A stretch of 64,000 bases of DNA from Strongylocentrotus droebachiensis (Eukaryota; Echinodermata; Echinoidea; Camarodonta; Strongylocentrotidae), in assembly GCA_035222895.1 (NCBI GenBank), contig JAVYIG010000898.1:360328-424327 (forward strand), given 5' to 3'. The position numbers and the translations under genes were made by a program. Below, piece after piece: positions 20,911-36,298 of the stretch (position 1 is its first letter; every line of letters starts with the position of its first letter). A model generated the notes under the pieces. It was given only the letters and a program-made list of their open reading frames with translations. It was not told where the DNA came from and did no database searches.

Positions 20911-23900
20911 TTATTTATTGCGCGATGTTGAAAACGATTAAATCGCGTATATACTGTCATATTGCGCAATAAAAGAGTCATTTGAAGCATTTTTTACATT
21001 TTCAACATCACATTTGCAAATATCTTTCTTAAAAAGAATGGTATGGTCTCCTAAGTGGTATCATTATGTTGCGCTTGAGCTTCTCTACCTGTTCGCGCCA
21101 TCGGTTTATGTTTCTCATCCTTATTTATTGCGCGGTGTTGAAAACGATTAAATCGCGTATATACTGTCATATTGTGCAATAAAAGAGTAATTTGAAGCAT
21201 TTTTTACATTTGCAAATATCTTTCTTAAAAAGAATGGTATGGTCTCCTAAGTGGTATCATTATGTTGCGCTTGAGCTTCTCTACCTGTTCGCGACATCGG
21301 TTTATGTTTCTCATCTTTCCCTTAAAAAAATGTACCATGGTAACCAACATTCCATGGTAGTCAAAATTACCATGGTGGACCACGGTAACCATGGTTATCA
21401 TGGTACATCACATTTGCAAATATCTTTCTTAAAAAGAATGGTATGGTCTCCTAAGTGGTATCATTATGTTGCGCTTGAGCTTCTCTACCTGTTCGCGCCG
21501 TCGGTTTATGTTTCTCATCTTTATTTATTGCGCGATGTTGAAAACGATTAAATCGCGTATATACTGTCATATTGCGCAATAAAAGAGTCATTTGAAGCAT
21601 TTTTTACATTTGCAACATCACATTTGCAAATATCTTTCTTAAAAAGAATGGTATGGTCTCCTAAGTGGTATCATTATGTTGCGCTTGAGCTTCTCTACCT
21701 GTTCGCGTCATCGGTTTATGTTTTTCATCTTTATTTATTGCGCTTAGAATGCTATGGTCTCCTAAATGGTATCATTATGTTGCGCTTGAGCTTCTCTACC
21801 TGTTCGCGACATCGGTTTATGTTTCTCATCTTTCCCTTAAAAAAATGTACCATGGTAACCAACATTCCATGGTAGTCAAAATTACCATGGTGGACCACGG
21901 TAACCATGGTTATCATGGTACATCACATTTGCAAATATCTTTCTTAAAAAGAATGGTATGGTCTCCTAAGTGGTATCATTATGTTGCGCTTGAGCTTCTC
22001 TACCTGTTCGCGCCATCGGTTTATGTTTCTCATCCTTATTTATTGCGCGGTGTTGAAAACGATTAAATCGCGTATATACTGTCATATTGTGCAATAAAAG
22101 CGTCATTTGAAGCATTTTTTACATTTGCAAATATCTTTCTTAAAAAGAATGGTATGGTCTCCTAAGTGGTATCATTATGTTGCGCTTGAGCTTCTCTACC
22201 TGTTCGCGCCATCGGTTTATGTTTCTCATCCTTATTTATTGCGCGATGTTGAAAACGATTAAATCGCGTATATACTGTCATATTGCGCAATAAAAGAGTC
22301 ATTTGAAGCATTTTTTACATTTTCAACATCACATTTGCAAATATCTTTCTTAAAAAGAATGGTATGGTCTCCTAAGTGGTATCATTATGTTGCGCTTGAG
22401 CTTTTCTACCTGTTCGCGCCATCGGTTTATGTTTCTCATCCTTATTTATTGCGCGGTGTTGAAAACGATTAAATCGCGTATATACTGTCATATTGTGCAA
22501 TAAAAGAGTCATTTGAAGCATTTTTTACATTTGCAAATATCCTTCTTAAAAAGAATGGTATGGTCTCCTAAGTGGTATCATTATGTTGCGCTTGAGCTTC
22601 TCTACCTGTTCGCGACATCGGTTTATGTTTCTCATCTTTCCCTTAAAAAAATGTACCATGGTAACCAACATTCCATGGTAGTCAAAATTACCATGGTGGA
22701 CCACGGTAACAAATGGTTATCATGGTACATCACATTTGCAAATATCTTTCTTAAAAAGAATGGTATGGTCTCCTAAGTGGTATCATTATGTTGCGCTTGA
22801 GCTTCTCTACCTGTTCGCGACATCGGTTTATGTTTCTCATCTTTCCCTTAAAAAAATGTACCATGGTAAACTAACATTCCATGGTAGTCAAAATTACCAT
22901 GGTGGACCACGGTAACCATGGTTATCATGGTACATCACATTTGCAAATATCTTTCTTAAAAAGAATGGTATGGTCTCCTAAGTGGTATCATTATGTTGCG
23001 CTTGAGCTTCTCTACCTGTTCGCGCCATCGGTTTATGTTTCTCATCTTTATTTATTGCGCGATGTTGAAAACGATTAAATCGCGTATATACTGTCATATT
23101 GCGCAATAAAAGAGTCATTTGAAGCATTTTTTACATTTGCAACATCACATTTGCAAATATCTTTCTTAAAAAGAATGGTATGGTCTCCTAAGTGGTATCA
23201 TTATGTTGCGCTTGAGCTTCTCTACCTGTTCGCGTCATCGGTTTATGTTTTTCATCTTTATTTATTGCGCTTAGAATGCTATGGTCTCCTAAATGGTATC
23301 ATTATGTTGCGCTTGAGCTTCTCTACCTGTTCGCGACATCGGTTTATGTTTCTCATCTTTCCCTTAAAAAAATGTACCATGGTAACCAACATTCCATGGT
23401 AGTCAAAATTACCATGGTGGACCACGGTAACCATGGTTATCATGGTACATCACATTTGCAAATATCTTTCTTAAAAAGAATGGTATGGTCTCCTAAGTGG
23501 TATCATTGTGTTGCGCTTGAGCTTCTCTACCTGTTCGCGCCATCGGTTTATGTTTCTCATCCTTATTTATTGCGCGGTGTTGAAAACGATTAAATCGCGT
23601 ATATACTGTCATATTTTTCAATAAAAGAGTCATTTGAAGCATTTTTTACATTTGCAAATATCTTTCTTAAAAAGAATGGTATGGTCTCCTAAGTGGTATC
23701 ATTATGTTGCGCTTGAGCTTCTCTACCTGTTTGCGCCATCGGTTTATGTTTCTCATCTTTATTTATTGCGCGATGTTGAAAACGATTAAATCGCGTATAT
23801 ACTGTCATATTGCGCAATAAAAGAGTCATTTGAAGCATTTTTTACATTTGCAACATCACATTTGCAAATATCTTTCTTAAAAAGAATGGTATGGTCTCCT

Positions 23901-26900
23901 AAGTGGTATCATTGTGTTGCGCTTGAGCTTCTCTACCTGTTCGCGCCATCGGTTTATGTTTCTCATCCTTATTTATTGCGCGGTGTTGAAAACGATTAAA
24001 TCGCGTATATACTGTCATATTTTTCAATAAAAGAGTCATTTGAAGCATTTTTTACATTTGCAAATATCTTTCTTAAAAAGAATGGTATGGTCTCCTAAGT
24101 GGTATCATTATGTTGCGCTTGAGCTTCTCTACCTGTTTGCGCCATCGGTTTATGTTTCTCATCTTTATTTATTGCGCGATGTTGAAAACGATTAAATCGC
24201 GTATATACTGTCATATTGCGCAATAAAAGAGTCATTTGAAGCATTTTTTACATTTGCAACATCACATTTGCAAATATCTTTCTTAAAAAGAATGGTATCA
24301 TTATGTTGCGCTTGAGCTTCTCTACCTGTTCGCGCCATCGGTTTATGTTTCTCATCCTTATTTATTGCGCGGTGTTGAAAACGATTAAATCGCGTATATA
24401 CTGTCATATTGTGCAATAAAAGCGTCATTTGAAGCATTTTTTACATTTGCAAATATCTTTCTTAAAAAGAATGGTATGGTCTCCTAAGTGGTATCATTAT
24501 GTTGCGCTTGAGCTTCTCTACCTGTTCGCGCCATCGGTTTATGTTTCTCATCCTTATTTATTGCGCGGTGTTGAAAACGATTAAATCGCGTATATACTGT
24601 CATATTGTGCAATAAAAGAGTCATTTGAAGCATTTTTTACATTTGCAAATATCTTTCTTAAAAAGAATGGTATGGTCTCCTAAGTGGTATCATTATGTTG
24701 CGCTTGAGCTTCTCTACCTGTTCGCGACATCGGTTTATGTTTCTCATCTTTCCCTTAAAAAAATGTACCATGGTAACCAACATTCCATGGTAGTCAAAAT
24801 TACCATGGTGGACCACGGTAACCATGGTTATCATGGTACATCACATTTGCAAATATCTTTCTTAAAAAGAATGGTATGGTCTCCTAAGTGGTATCATTAT
24901 GTTGCGCTTGAGCTTCTCTACCTGTTCGCGACATCGGTTTATGTTTCTCATCTTTCCCTTAAAAAAATGTACCATGGTAACCAACATTCCATGGTAGTCA
25001 AAATTACCATGGTGGACCACGGTAACCATGGTTATCATGGTACATCACATTTGCAAATATCTTTCTTAAAAAGAATGGTATGGTCTCCTAAGTGGTATCA
25101 TTATGTTGCGCTTGAGCTTCTCTACCTGTTCGCGCCATCGGTTTATGTTTCTCATCTTTATTTATTGCGCGATGTTGAAAACGATTAAATCGCGTATATA
25201 CTGTCATATTGCGCAATAAAAGAGTCATTTGAAGCATTTTTTACATTTGCAACATCACATTTGCAAATATCTTTCTTAAAAAGAATGGTATGGTCTCCTA
25301 AGTGGTATCATTATGTTGCGCTTGAGCTTCTCTACCTGTTCGCGCCATCGGTTTATGTTTCTCATCCTTATTTATTGCGCGGTGTTGAAAACGATTAAAT
25401 CGCGTATATACTGTCATATTGTGCAATAAAAGAGTCATTTGAAGCATTTTTTACATTTGCAAATATCTTTCTTAAAAAGAATGGTATGGTCTCCTAAGTG
25501 GTATCATTATGTTGCGCTTGAGCTTCTCTACCTGTTCGCGACATCGGTTTATGTTTCTCATCTTTCCCTTAAAAAAATGTACCATGGTAACCAACATTCC
25601 ATGGTAGTCAAAATTACCATGGTGGACCACGGTAACCATGGTTATCATGGTACATCACATTTGCAAATATCTTTCTTAAAAAGAATGGTATGGTCTCCTA
25701 AGTGGTATCATTATGTTGCGCTTGAGCTTCTCTACCTGTTCGCGACATCGGTTTATGTTTCTCATCTTTCCCTTAAAAAAATGTACCATGGTAACCAACA
25801 TTCCATGGTAGTCAAAATTACCATGGTGGACCACGGTAACCATGGTTATCATGGTACATCACATTTGCAAATATCTTTCTTAAAAAGAATGGTATGGTCT
25901 CCTAAGTGGTATCATTATGTTGCGCTTGAGCTTCTCTACCTGTTCGCGCCATCGGTTTATGTTTCTCATCTTTATTTATTGCGCGATGTTGAAAACGATT
26001 AAATCGCGTATATACTGTCATATTGCGCAATAAAAGAGTCATTTGAAGCATTTTTTACATTTGCAACATCACATTTGCAAATATCTTTCTTAAAAAGAAT
26101 GGTATGGTCTCCTAAGTGGTATCATTATGTTGCGCTTGAGCTTCTCTACCTGTTCGCGTCATCGGTTTATGTTTTTCATCTTTATTTATTGCGCTTAGAA
26201 TGCTATGGTCTCCTAAATGGTATCATTATGTTGCGCTTGAGCTTCTCTACCTGTTCGCGACATCGGTTTATGTTTCTCATCTTTCCCTTAAAAAAATGTA
26301 CCATGGTAACCAACATTCCATGGTAGTCAAAATTACCATGGTGGACCACGGTAACCATGGTTATCATGGTACATCACATTTGCAAATATCTTTCTTAAAA
26401 AGAATGGTATGGTCTCCTAAGTGGTATCATTGTGTTGCGCTTGAGCTTCTCTACCTGTTCGCGCCATCGGTTTATGTTTCTCATCCTTATTTATTGCGCT
26501 TAGAATGCTATGGTCTCCTAAATGGTATCATTATGTTGCGCTTGAGCTTCTCTACCTGTTCGCGACATCGGTTTATGTTTCTCATCTTTCCCTTAAAAAA
26601 ATGTACCATGGTAACCAACATTCCATGGTAGTCAAAATTACCATGGTGGACCACGGTAACCATGGTTATCATGGTACATCACATTTGCAAATATCTTTCT
26701 TAAAAAGAATGGTATGGTCTCCTAAGTGGTATCATTGTGTTGCGCTTGAGCTTCTCTACCTGTTCGCGCCATCGGTTTATGTTTCTCATCCTTATTTATT
26801 GCGCGGTGTTGAAAACGATTAAATCGCGTATATACTGTCATATTTTTCAATAAAAGAGTCATTTGAAGCATTTTTTACATTTGCAAATATCTTTCTTAAA

Positions 26901-28604
26901 AAGAATGGTATGGTCTCCTAAGTGGTATCATTATGTTGCGCTTGAGCTTCTCTACCTGTTTGCGCCATCGGTTTATGTTTCTCATCTTTATTTATTGCGC
27001 GATGTTGAAAACGATTAAATCGCGTATATACTGTCATATTGCGCAATAAAAGAGTCATTTGAAGCATTTTTTACATTTGCAACATCACATTTGCAAATAT
27101 CTTTCTTAAAAAGAATGGTATGGTCTCCTAAGTGGTATCATTGTGTTGCGCTTGAGCTTCTCTACCTGTTCGCGCCATCGGTTTATGTTTCTCATCCTTA
27201 TTTATTGCGCGGTGTTGAAAACGATTAAATCGCGTATATACTGTCATATTTTTCAATAAAAGAGTCATTTGAAGCATTTTTTACATTTGCAAATATCTTT
27301 CTTAAAAAGAATGGTATGGTCTCCTAAGTGGTATCATTATGTTGCGCTTGAGCTTCTCTACCTGTTTGCGCCATCGGTTTATGTTTCTCATCTTTATTTA
27401 TTGCGCGATGTTGAAAACGATTAAATCGCGTATATACTGTCATATTGCGCAATAAAAGAGTCATTTGAAGCATTTTTTACATTTGCAACATCACATTTGC
27501 AAATATCTTTCTTAAAAAGAATGGTATCATTATGTTGCGCTTGAGCTTCTCTACCTGTTCGCGCCATCGGTTTATGTTTCTCATCTTTCCCTTAAAAAAA
27601 TGTACCATGGTAACCAACATTCCATGGTAGTCAAAATTACCATGGTGGACCACGGTAACCATGGTTATCATGGTACATCACATTTGCAAATATCTTTCTT
27701 AAAAAGAATGGTATGGTCTCCTAAGTGGTATCATTATGTTGCGCTTGAGCTTCTCTACCTGTTCGCGCCATCGGTTTATGTTTCTCATCTTTATTTATTG
27801 CGCGATGTTGAAAACGATTAAATCGCGTATATACTGTCATATTGCGCAATAAAAGAGTCATTTGAAGCATTTTTTACATTTGCAACATCACATTTGCAAA
27901 TATCTTTCTTAAAAAGAATGGTATGGTCTCCTAAGTGGTATCATTATGTTGCGCTTGAGCTTCTCTACCTGTTCGCGCCATCGGTTTATGTTTCTCATCC
28001 TTATTTATTGCGCGGTGTTGAAAACGATTAAATCGCGTATATACTGTCATATTGTGCAATAAAAGAGTCATTTGAAGCATTTTTTACATTTGCAAATATC
28101 TTTCTTAAAAAGAATGGTATGGTCTCCTAAGTGGTATCATTATGTTGCGCTTGAGCTTCTCTACCTGTTCGCGACATCGGTTTATGTTTCTCATCTTTCC
28201 CTTAAAAAAATGTACCATGGTAACCAACATTCCATGGTAGTCAAAATTACCATGGTGGACCACGGTAACCATGGTTATCATGGTACATCACATTTGCAAA
28301 TATCTTTCTTAAAAAGAATGGTATGGTCTCCTAAGTGGTATCATTATGTTGCGCTTGAGCTTCTCTACCTGTTCGCGACATCGGTTTATGTTTCTCATCT
28401 TTCCCTTAAAAAAATGTACCATGGTAACCAACATTCCATGGTAGTCAAAATTACCATGGTGGACCACGGTAACCATGGTTATCATGGTACATCACATTTG
28501 CAAATATCTTTCTTAAAAAGAATGGTATGGTCTCCTAAGTGGTATCATTATGTTGCGCTTGAGCTTCTCTACCTGTTCGCGCCATCGGTTTATGTTTCTC
28601 ATCT
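20911..28604. repeat. M block, first tandem copy in super-repeat 1 (7,694 bp)
   Basis: Unit anchors: 21038 A3 (AGTAATTT), 21234 B, 21438 A1 (GCCGTCGG), 21648 C, 21749 B, 21953 A3, 22149 A6, 22359 A3, 22555 and 22760 +1 bp B variants, 22965 A1, 23175 C, 23276 B, 23480 A2, 23676 A1, 23886 A2, 24082 A1, 24292 deletion A3, 24471 A3, B, B, A1, A3, B, B, A1, 26099 C, B, 26404 D, B, A2, A1, A2, A1, 27521 deletion B, 27708 A1, 27918 A3, B, B, and the start of an A1/A6 recombinant unit at 28522. Confidence 0.85.
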
Positions 28605-31600
28605 TTATTTATTGCGCGATGTTGAAAACGATTAAATCGCGTATATACTGTCATATTGCGCAATAAAAGAGTCATTTGAAGCATTTTTTACATTTTCAAC
28701 ATCACATTTGCAAATATCTTTCTTAAAAAGAATGGTATGGTCTCCTAAGTGGTATCATTATGTTGCGCTTGAGCTTCTCTACCTGTTCGCGCCATCGGTT
28801 TATGTTTCTCATCCTTATTTATTGCGCGGTGTTGAAAACGATTAAATCGCGTATATACTGTCATATTGTGCAATAAAAGAGTAATTTGAAGCATTTTTTA
28901 CATTTGCAAATATCTTTCTTAAAAAGAATGGTATGGTCTCCTAAGTGGTATCATTATGTTGCGCTTGAGCTTCTCTACCTGTTCGCGACATCGGTTTATG
29001 TTTCTCATCTTTCCCTTAAAAAAATGTACCATGGTAACCAACATTCCATGGTAGTCAAAATTACCATGGTGGACCACGGTAACCATGGTTATCATGGTAC
29101 ATCACATTTGCAAATATCTTTCTTAAAAAGAATGGTATGGTCTCCTAAGTGGTATCATTATGTTGCGCTTGAGCTTCTCTACCTGTTCGCGCCGTCGGTT
29201 TATGTTTCTCATCTTTATTTATTGCGCGATGTTGAAAACGATTAAATCGCGTATATACTGTCATATTGCGCAATAAAAGAGTCATTTGAAGCATTTTTTA
29301 CATTTGCAACATCACATTTGCAAATATCTTTCTTAAAAAGAATGGTATGGTCTCCTAAGTGGTATCATTATGTTGCGCTTGAGCTTCTCTACCTGTTCGC
29401 GTCATCGGTTTATGTTTTTCATCTTTATTTATTGCGCTTAGAATGCTATGGTCTCCTAAATGGTATCATTATGTTGCGCTTGAGCTTCTCTACCTGTTCG
29501 CGACATCGGTTTATGTTTCTCATCTTTCCCTTAAAAAAATGTACCATGGTAACCAACATTCCATGGTAGTCAAAATTACCATGGTGGACCACGGTAACCA
29601 TGGTTATCATGGTACATCACATTTGCAAATATCTTTCTTAAAAAGAATGGTATGGTCTCCTAAGTGGTATCATTATGTTGCGCTTGAGCTTCTCTACCTG
29701 TTCGCGCCATCGGTTTATGTTTCTCATCCTTATTTATTGCGCGGTGTTGAAAACGATTAAATCGCGTATATACTGTCATATTGTGCAATAAAAGCGTCAT
29801 TTGAAGCATTTTTTACATTTGCAAATATCTTTCTTAAAAAGAATGGTATGGTCTCCTAAGTGGTATCATTATGTTGCGCTTGAGCTTCTCTACCTGTTCG
29901 CGCCATCGGTTTATGTTTCTCATCCTTATTTATTGCGCGATGTTGAAAACGATTAAATCGCGTATATACTGTCATATTGCGCAATAAAAGAGTCATTTGA
30001 AGCATTTTTTACATTTTCAACATCACATTTGCAAATATCTTTCTTAAAAAGAATGGTATGGTCTCCTAAGTGGTATCATTATGTTGCGCTTGAGCTTTTC
30101 TACCTGTTCGCGCCATCGGTTTATGTTTCTCATCCTTATTTATTGCGCGGTGTTGAAAACGATTAAATCGCGTATATACTGTCATATTGTGCAATAAAAG
30201 AGTCATTTGAAGCATTTTTTACATTTGCAAATATCCTTCTTAAAAAGAATGGTATGGTCTCCTAAGTGGTATCATTATGTTGCGCTTGAGCTTCTCTACC
30301 TGTTCGCGACATCGGTTTATGTTTCTCATCTTTCCCTTAAAAAAATGTACCATGGTAACCAACATTCCATGGTAGTCAAAATTACCATGGTGGACCACGG
30401 TAACAAATGGTTATCATGGTACATCACATTTGCAAATATCTTTCTTAAAAAGAATGGTATGGTCTCCTAAGTGGTATCATTATGTTGCGCTTGAGCTTCT
30501 CTACCTGTTCGCGACATCGGTTTATGTTTCTCATCTTTCCCTTAAAAAAATGTACCATGGTAAACTAACATTCCATGGTAGTCAAAATTACCATGGTGGA
30601 CCACGGTAACCATGGTTATCATGGTACATCACATTTGCAAATATCTTTCTTAAAAAGAATGGTATGGTCTCCTAAGTGGTATCATTATGTTGCGCTTGAG
30701 CTTCTCTACCTGTTCGCGCCATCGGTTTATGTTTCTCATCTTTATTTATTGCGCGATGTTGAAAACGATTAAATCGCGTATATACTGTCATATTGCGCAA
30801 TAAAAGAGTCATTTGAAGCATTTTTTACATTTGCAACATCACATTTGCAAATATCTTTCTTAAAAAGAATGGTATGGTCTCCTAAGTGGTATCATTATGT
30901 TGCGCTTGAGCTTCTCTACCTGTTCGCGTCATCGGTTTATGTTTTTCATCTTTATTTATTGCGCTTAGAATGCTATGGTCTCCTAAATGGTATCATTATG
31001 TTGCGCTTGAGCTTCTCTACCTGTTCGCGACATCGGTTTATGTTTCTCATCTTTCCCTTAAAAAAATGTACCATGGTAACCAACATTCCATGGTAGTCAA
31101 AATTACCATGGTGGACCACGGTAACCATGGTTATCATGGTACATCACATTTGCAAATATCTTTCTTAAAAAGAATGGTATGGTCTCCTAAGTGGTATCAT
31201 TGTGTTGCGCTTGAGCTTCTCTACCTGTTCGCGCCATCGGTTTATGTTTCTCATCCTTATTTATTGCGCGGTGTTGAAAACGATTAAATCGCGTATATAC
31301 TGTCATATTTTTCAATAAAAGAGTCATTTGAAGCATTTTTTACATTTGCAAATATCTTTCTTAAAAAGAATGGTATGGTCTCCTAAGTGGTATCATTATG
31401 TTGCGCTTGAGCTTCTCTACCTGTTTGCGCCATCGGTTTATGTTTCTCATCTTTATTTATTGCGCGATGTTGAAAACGATTAAATCGCGTATATACTGTC
31501 ATATTGCGCAATAAAAGAGTCATTTGAAGCATTTTTTACATTTGCAACATCACATTTGCAAATATCTTTCTTAAAAAGAATGGTATGGTCTCCTAAGTGG

Positions 31601-34600
31601 TATCATTGTGTTGCGCTTGAGCTTCTCTACCTGTTCGCGCCATCGGTTTATGTTTCTCATCCTTATTTATTGCGCGGTGTTGAAAACGATTAAATCGCGT
31701 ATATACTGTCATATTTTTCAATAAAAGAGTCATTTGAAGCATTTTTTACATTTGCAAATATCTTTCTTAAAAAGAATGGTATGGTCTCCTAAGTGGTATC
31801 ATTATGTTGCGCTTGAGCTTCTCTACCTGTTTGCGCCATCGGTTTATGTTTCTCATCTTTATTTATTGCGCGATGTTGAAAACGATTAAATCGCGTATAT
31901 ACTGTCATATTGCGCAATAAAAGAGTCATTTGAAGCATTTTTTACATTTGCAACATCACATTTGCAAATATCTTTCTTAAAAAGAATGGTATCATTATGT
32001 TGCGCTTGAGCTTCTCTACCTGTTCGCGCCATCGGTTTATGTTTCTCATCCTTATTTATTGCGCGGTGTTGAAAACGATTAAATCGCGTATATACTGTCA
32101 TATTGTGCAATAAAAGCGTCATTTGAAGCATTTTTTACATTTGCAAATATCTTTCTTAAAAAGAATGGTATGGTCTCCTAAGTGGTATCATTATGTTGCG
32201 CTTGAGCTTCTCTACCTGTTCGCGCCATCGGTTTATGTTTCTCATCCTTATTTATTGCGCGGTGTTGAAAACGATTAAATCGCGTATATACTGTCATATT
32301 GTGCAATAAAAGAGTCATTTGAAGCATTTTTTACATTTGCAAATATCTTTCTTAAAAAGAATGGTATGGTCTCCTAAGTGGTATCATTATGTTGCGCTTG
32401 AGCTTCTCTACCTGTTCGCGACATCGGTTTATGTTTCTCATCTTTCCCTTAAAAAAATGTACCATGGTAACCAACATTCCATGGTAGTCAAAATTACCAT
32501 GGTGGACCACGGTAACCATGGTTATCATGGTACATCACATTTGCAAATATCTTTCTTAAAAAGAATGGTATGGTCTCCTAAGTGGTATCATTATGTTGCG
32601 CTTGAGCTTCTCTACCTGTTCGCGACATCGGTTTATGTTTCTCATCTTTCCCTTAAAAAAATGTACCATGGTAACCAACATTCCATGGTAGTCAAAATTA
32701 CCATGGTGGACCACGGTAACCATGGTTATCATGGTACATCACATTTGCAAATATCTTTCTTAAAAAGAATGGTATGGTCTCCTAAGTGGTATCATTATGT
32801 TGCGCTTGAGCTTCTCTACCTGTTCGCGCCATCGGTTTATGTTTCTCATCTTTATTTATTGCGCGATGTTGAAAACGATTAAATCGCGTATATACTGTCA
32901 TATTGCGCAATAAAAGAGTCATTTGAAGCATTTTTTACATTTGCAACATCACATTTGCAAATATCTTTCTTAAAAAGAATGGTATGGTCTCCTAAGTGGT
33001 ATCATTATGTTGCGCTTGAGCTTCTCTACCTGTTCGCGCCATCGGTTTATGTTTCTCATCCTTATTTATTGCGCGGTGTTGAAAACGATTAAATCGCGTA
33101 TATACTGTCATATTGTGCAATAAAAGAGTCATTTGAAGCATTTTTTACATTTGCAAATATCTTTCTTAAAAAGAATGGTATGGTCTCCTAAGTGGTATCA
33201 TTATGTTGCGCTTGAGCTTCTCTACCTGTTCGCGACATCGGTTTATGTTTCTCATCTTTCCCTTAAAAAAATGTACCATGGTAACCAACATTCCATGGTA
33301 GTCAAAATTACCATGGTGGACCACGGTAACCATGGTTATCATGGTACATCACATTTGCAAATATCTTTCTTAAAAAGAATGGTATGGTCTCCTAAGTGGT
33401 ATCATTATGTTGCGCTTGAGCTTCTCTACCTGTTCGCGACATCGGTTTATGTTTCTCATCTTTCCCTTAAAAAAATGTACCATGGTAACCAACATTCCAT
33501 GGTAGTCAAAATTACCATGGTGGACCACGGTAACCATGGTTATCATGGTACATCACATTTGCAAATATCTTTCTTAAAAAGAATGGTATGGTCTCCTAAG
33601 TGGTATCATTATGTTGCGCTTGAGCTTCTCTACCTGTTCGCGCCATCGGTTTATGTTTCTCATCTTTATTTATTGCGCGATGTTGAAAACGATTAAATCG
33701 CGTATATACTGTCATATTGCGCAATAAAAGAGTCATTTGAAGCATTTTTTACATTTGCAACATCACATTTGCAAATATCTTTCTTAAAAAGAATGGTATG
33801 GTCTCCTAAGTGGTATCATTATGTTGCGCTTGAGCTTCTCTACCTGTTCGCGTCATCGGTTTATGTTTTTCATCTTTATTTATTGCGCTTAGAATGCTAT
33901 GGTCTCCTAAATGGTATCATTATGTTGCGCTTGAGCTTCTCTACCTGTTCGCGACATCGGTTTATGTTTCTCATCTTTCCCTTAAAAAAATGTACCATGG
34001 TAACCAACATTCCATGGTAGTCAAAATTACCATGGTGGACCACGGTAACCATGGTTATCATGGTACATCACATTTGCAAATATCTTTCTTAAAAAGAATG
34101 GTATGGTCTCCTAAGTGGTATCATTGTGTTGCGCTTGAGCTTCTCTACCTGTTCGCGCCATCGGTTTATGTTTCTCATCCTTATTTATTGCGCTTAGAAT
34201 GCTATGGTCTCCTAAATGGTATCATTATGTTGCGCTTGAGCTTCTCTACCTGTTCGCGACATCGGTTTATGTTTCTCATCTTTCCCTTAAAAAAATGTAC
34301 CATGGTAACCAACATTCCATGGTAGTCAAAATTACCATGGTGGACCACGGTAACCATGGTTATCATGGTACATCACATTTGCAAATATCTTTCTTAAAAA
34401 GAATGGTATGGTCTCCTAAGTGGTATCATTGTGTTGCGCTTGAGCTTCTCTACCTGTTCGCGCCATCGGTTTATGTTTCTCATCCTTATTTATTGCGCGG
34501 TGTTGAAAACGATTAAATCGCGTATATACTGTCATATTTTTCAATAAAAGAGTCATTTGAAGCATTTTTTACATTTGCAAATATCTTTCTTAAAAAGAAT

Positions 34601-36298
34601 GGTATGGTCTCCTAAGTGGTATCATTATGTTGCGCTTGAGCTTCTCTACCTGTTTGCGCCATCGGTTTATGTTTCTCATCTTTATTTATTGCGCGATGTT
34701 GAAAACGATTAAATCGCGTATATACTGTCATATTGCGCAATAAAAGAGTCATTTGAAGCATTTTTTACATTTGCAACATCACATTTGCAAATATCTTTCT
34801 TAAAAAGAATGGTATGGTCTCCTAAGTGGTATCATTGTGTTGCGCTTGAGCTTCTCTACCTGTTCGCGCCATCGGTTTATGTTTCTCATCCTTATTTATT
34901 GCGCGGTGTTGAAAACGATTAAATCGCGTATATACTGTCATATTTTTCAATAAAAGAGTCATTTGAAGCATTTTTTACATTTGCAAATATCTTTCTTAAA
35001 AAGAATGGTATGGTCTCCTAAGTGGTATCATTATGTTGCGCTTGAGCTTCTCTACCTGTTTGCGCCATCGGTTTATGTTTCTCATCTTTATTTATTGCGC
35101 GATGTTGAAAACGATTAAATCGCGTATATACTGTCATATTGCGCAATAAAAGAGTCATTTGAAGCATTTTTTACATTTGCAACATCACATTTGCAAATAT
35201 CTTTCTTAAAAAGAATGGTATCATTATGTTGCGCTTGAGCTTCTCTACCTGTTCGCGCCATCGGTTTATGTTTCTCATCTTTCCCTTAAAAAAATGTACC
35301 ATGGTAACCAACATTCCATGGTAGTCAAAATTACCATGGTGGACCACGGTAACCATGGTTATCATGGTACATCACATTTGCAAATATCTTTCTTAAAAAG
35401 AATGGTATGGTCTCCTAAGTGGTATCATTATGTTGCGCTTGAGCTTCTCTACCTGTTCGCGCCATCGGTTTATGTTTCTCATCTTTATTTATTGCGCGAT
35501 GTTGAAAACGATTAAATCGCGTATATACTGTCATATTGCGCAATAAAAGAGTCATTTGAAGCATTTTTTACATTTGCAACATCACATTTGCAAATATCTT
35601 TCTTAAAAAGAATGGTATGGTCTCCTAAGTGGTATCATTATGTTGCGCTTGAGCTTCTCTACCTGTTCGCGCCATCGGTTTATGTTTCTCATCCTTATTT
35701 ATTGCGCGGTGTTGAAAACGATTAAATCGCGTATATACTGTCATATTGTGCAATAAAAGAGTCATTTGAAGCATTTTTTACATTTGCAAATATCTTTCTT
35801 AAAAAGAATGGTATGGTCTCCTAAGTGGTATCATTATGTTGCGCTTGAGCTTCTCTACCTGTTCGCGACATCGGTTTATGTTTCTCATCTTTCCCTTAAA
35901 AAAATGTACCATGGTAACCAACATTCCATGGTAGTCAAAATTACCATGGTGGACCACGGTAACCATGGTTATCATGGTACATCACATTTGCAAATATCTT
36001 TCTTAAAAAGAATGGTATGGTCTCCTAAGTGGTATCATTATGTTGCGCTTGAGCTTCTCTACCTGTTCGCGACATCGGTTTATGTTTCTCATCTTTCCCT
36101 TAAAAAAATGTACCATGGTAACCAACATTCCATGGTAGTCAAAATTACCATGGTGGACCACGGTAACCATGGTTATCATGGTACATCACATTTGCAAATA
36201 TCTTTCTTAAAAAGAATGGTATGGTCTCCTAAGTGGTATCATTATGTTGCGCTTGAGCTTCTCTACCTGTTCGCGCCATCGGTTTATGTTTCTCATCT
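28605..36298. repeat. M block, second tandem copy in super-repeat 1 (7,694 bp)
   Basis: Same unit order as 20911-28604 at an offset of 7,694. The duplication start is marked inside the unit at 28522: its CATCTTT core is A1-like, but its tail ends CATTTTCAACATC as in A6 units, so the joint lies within that unit. The correspondence continues to 36389, where G at 36390 replaces T at 28696. The markers AGTAATTT (28880) and GCCGTCGG (unit 29132) are present. Confidence 0.85.
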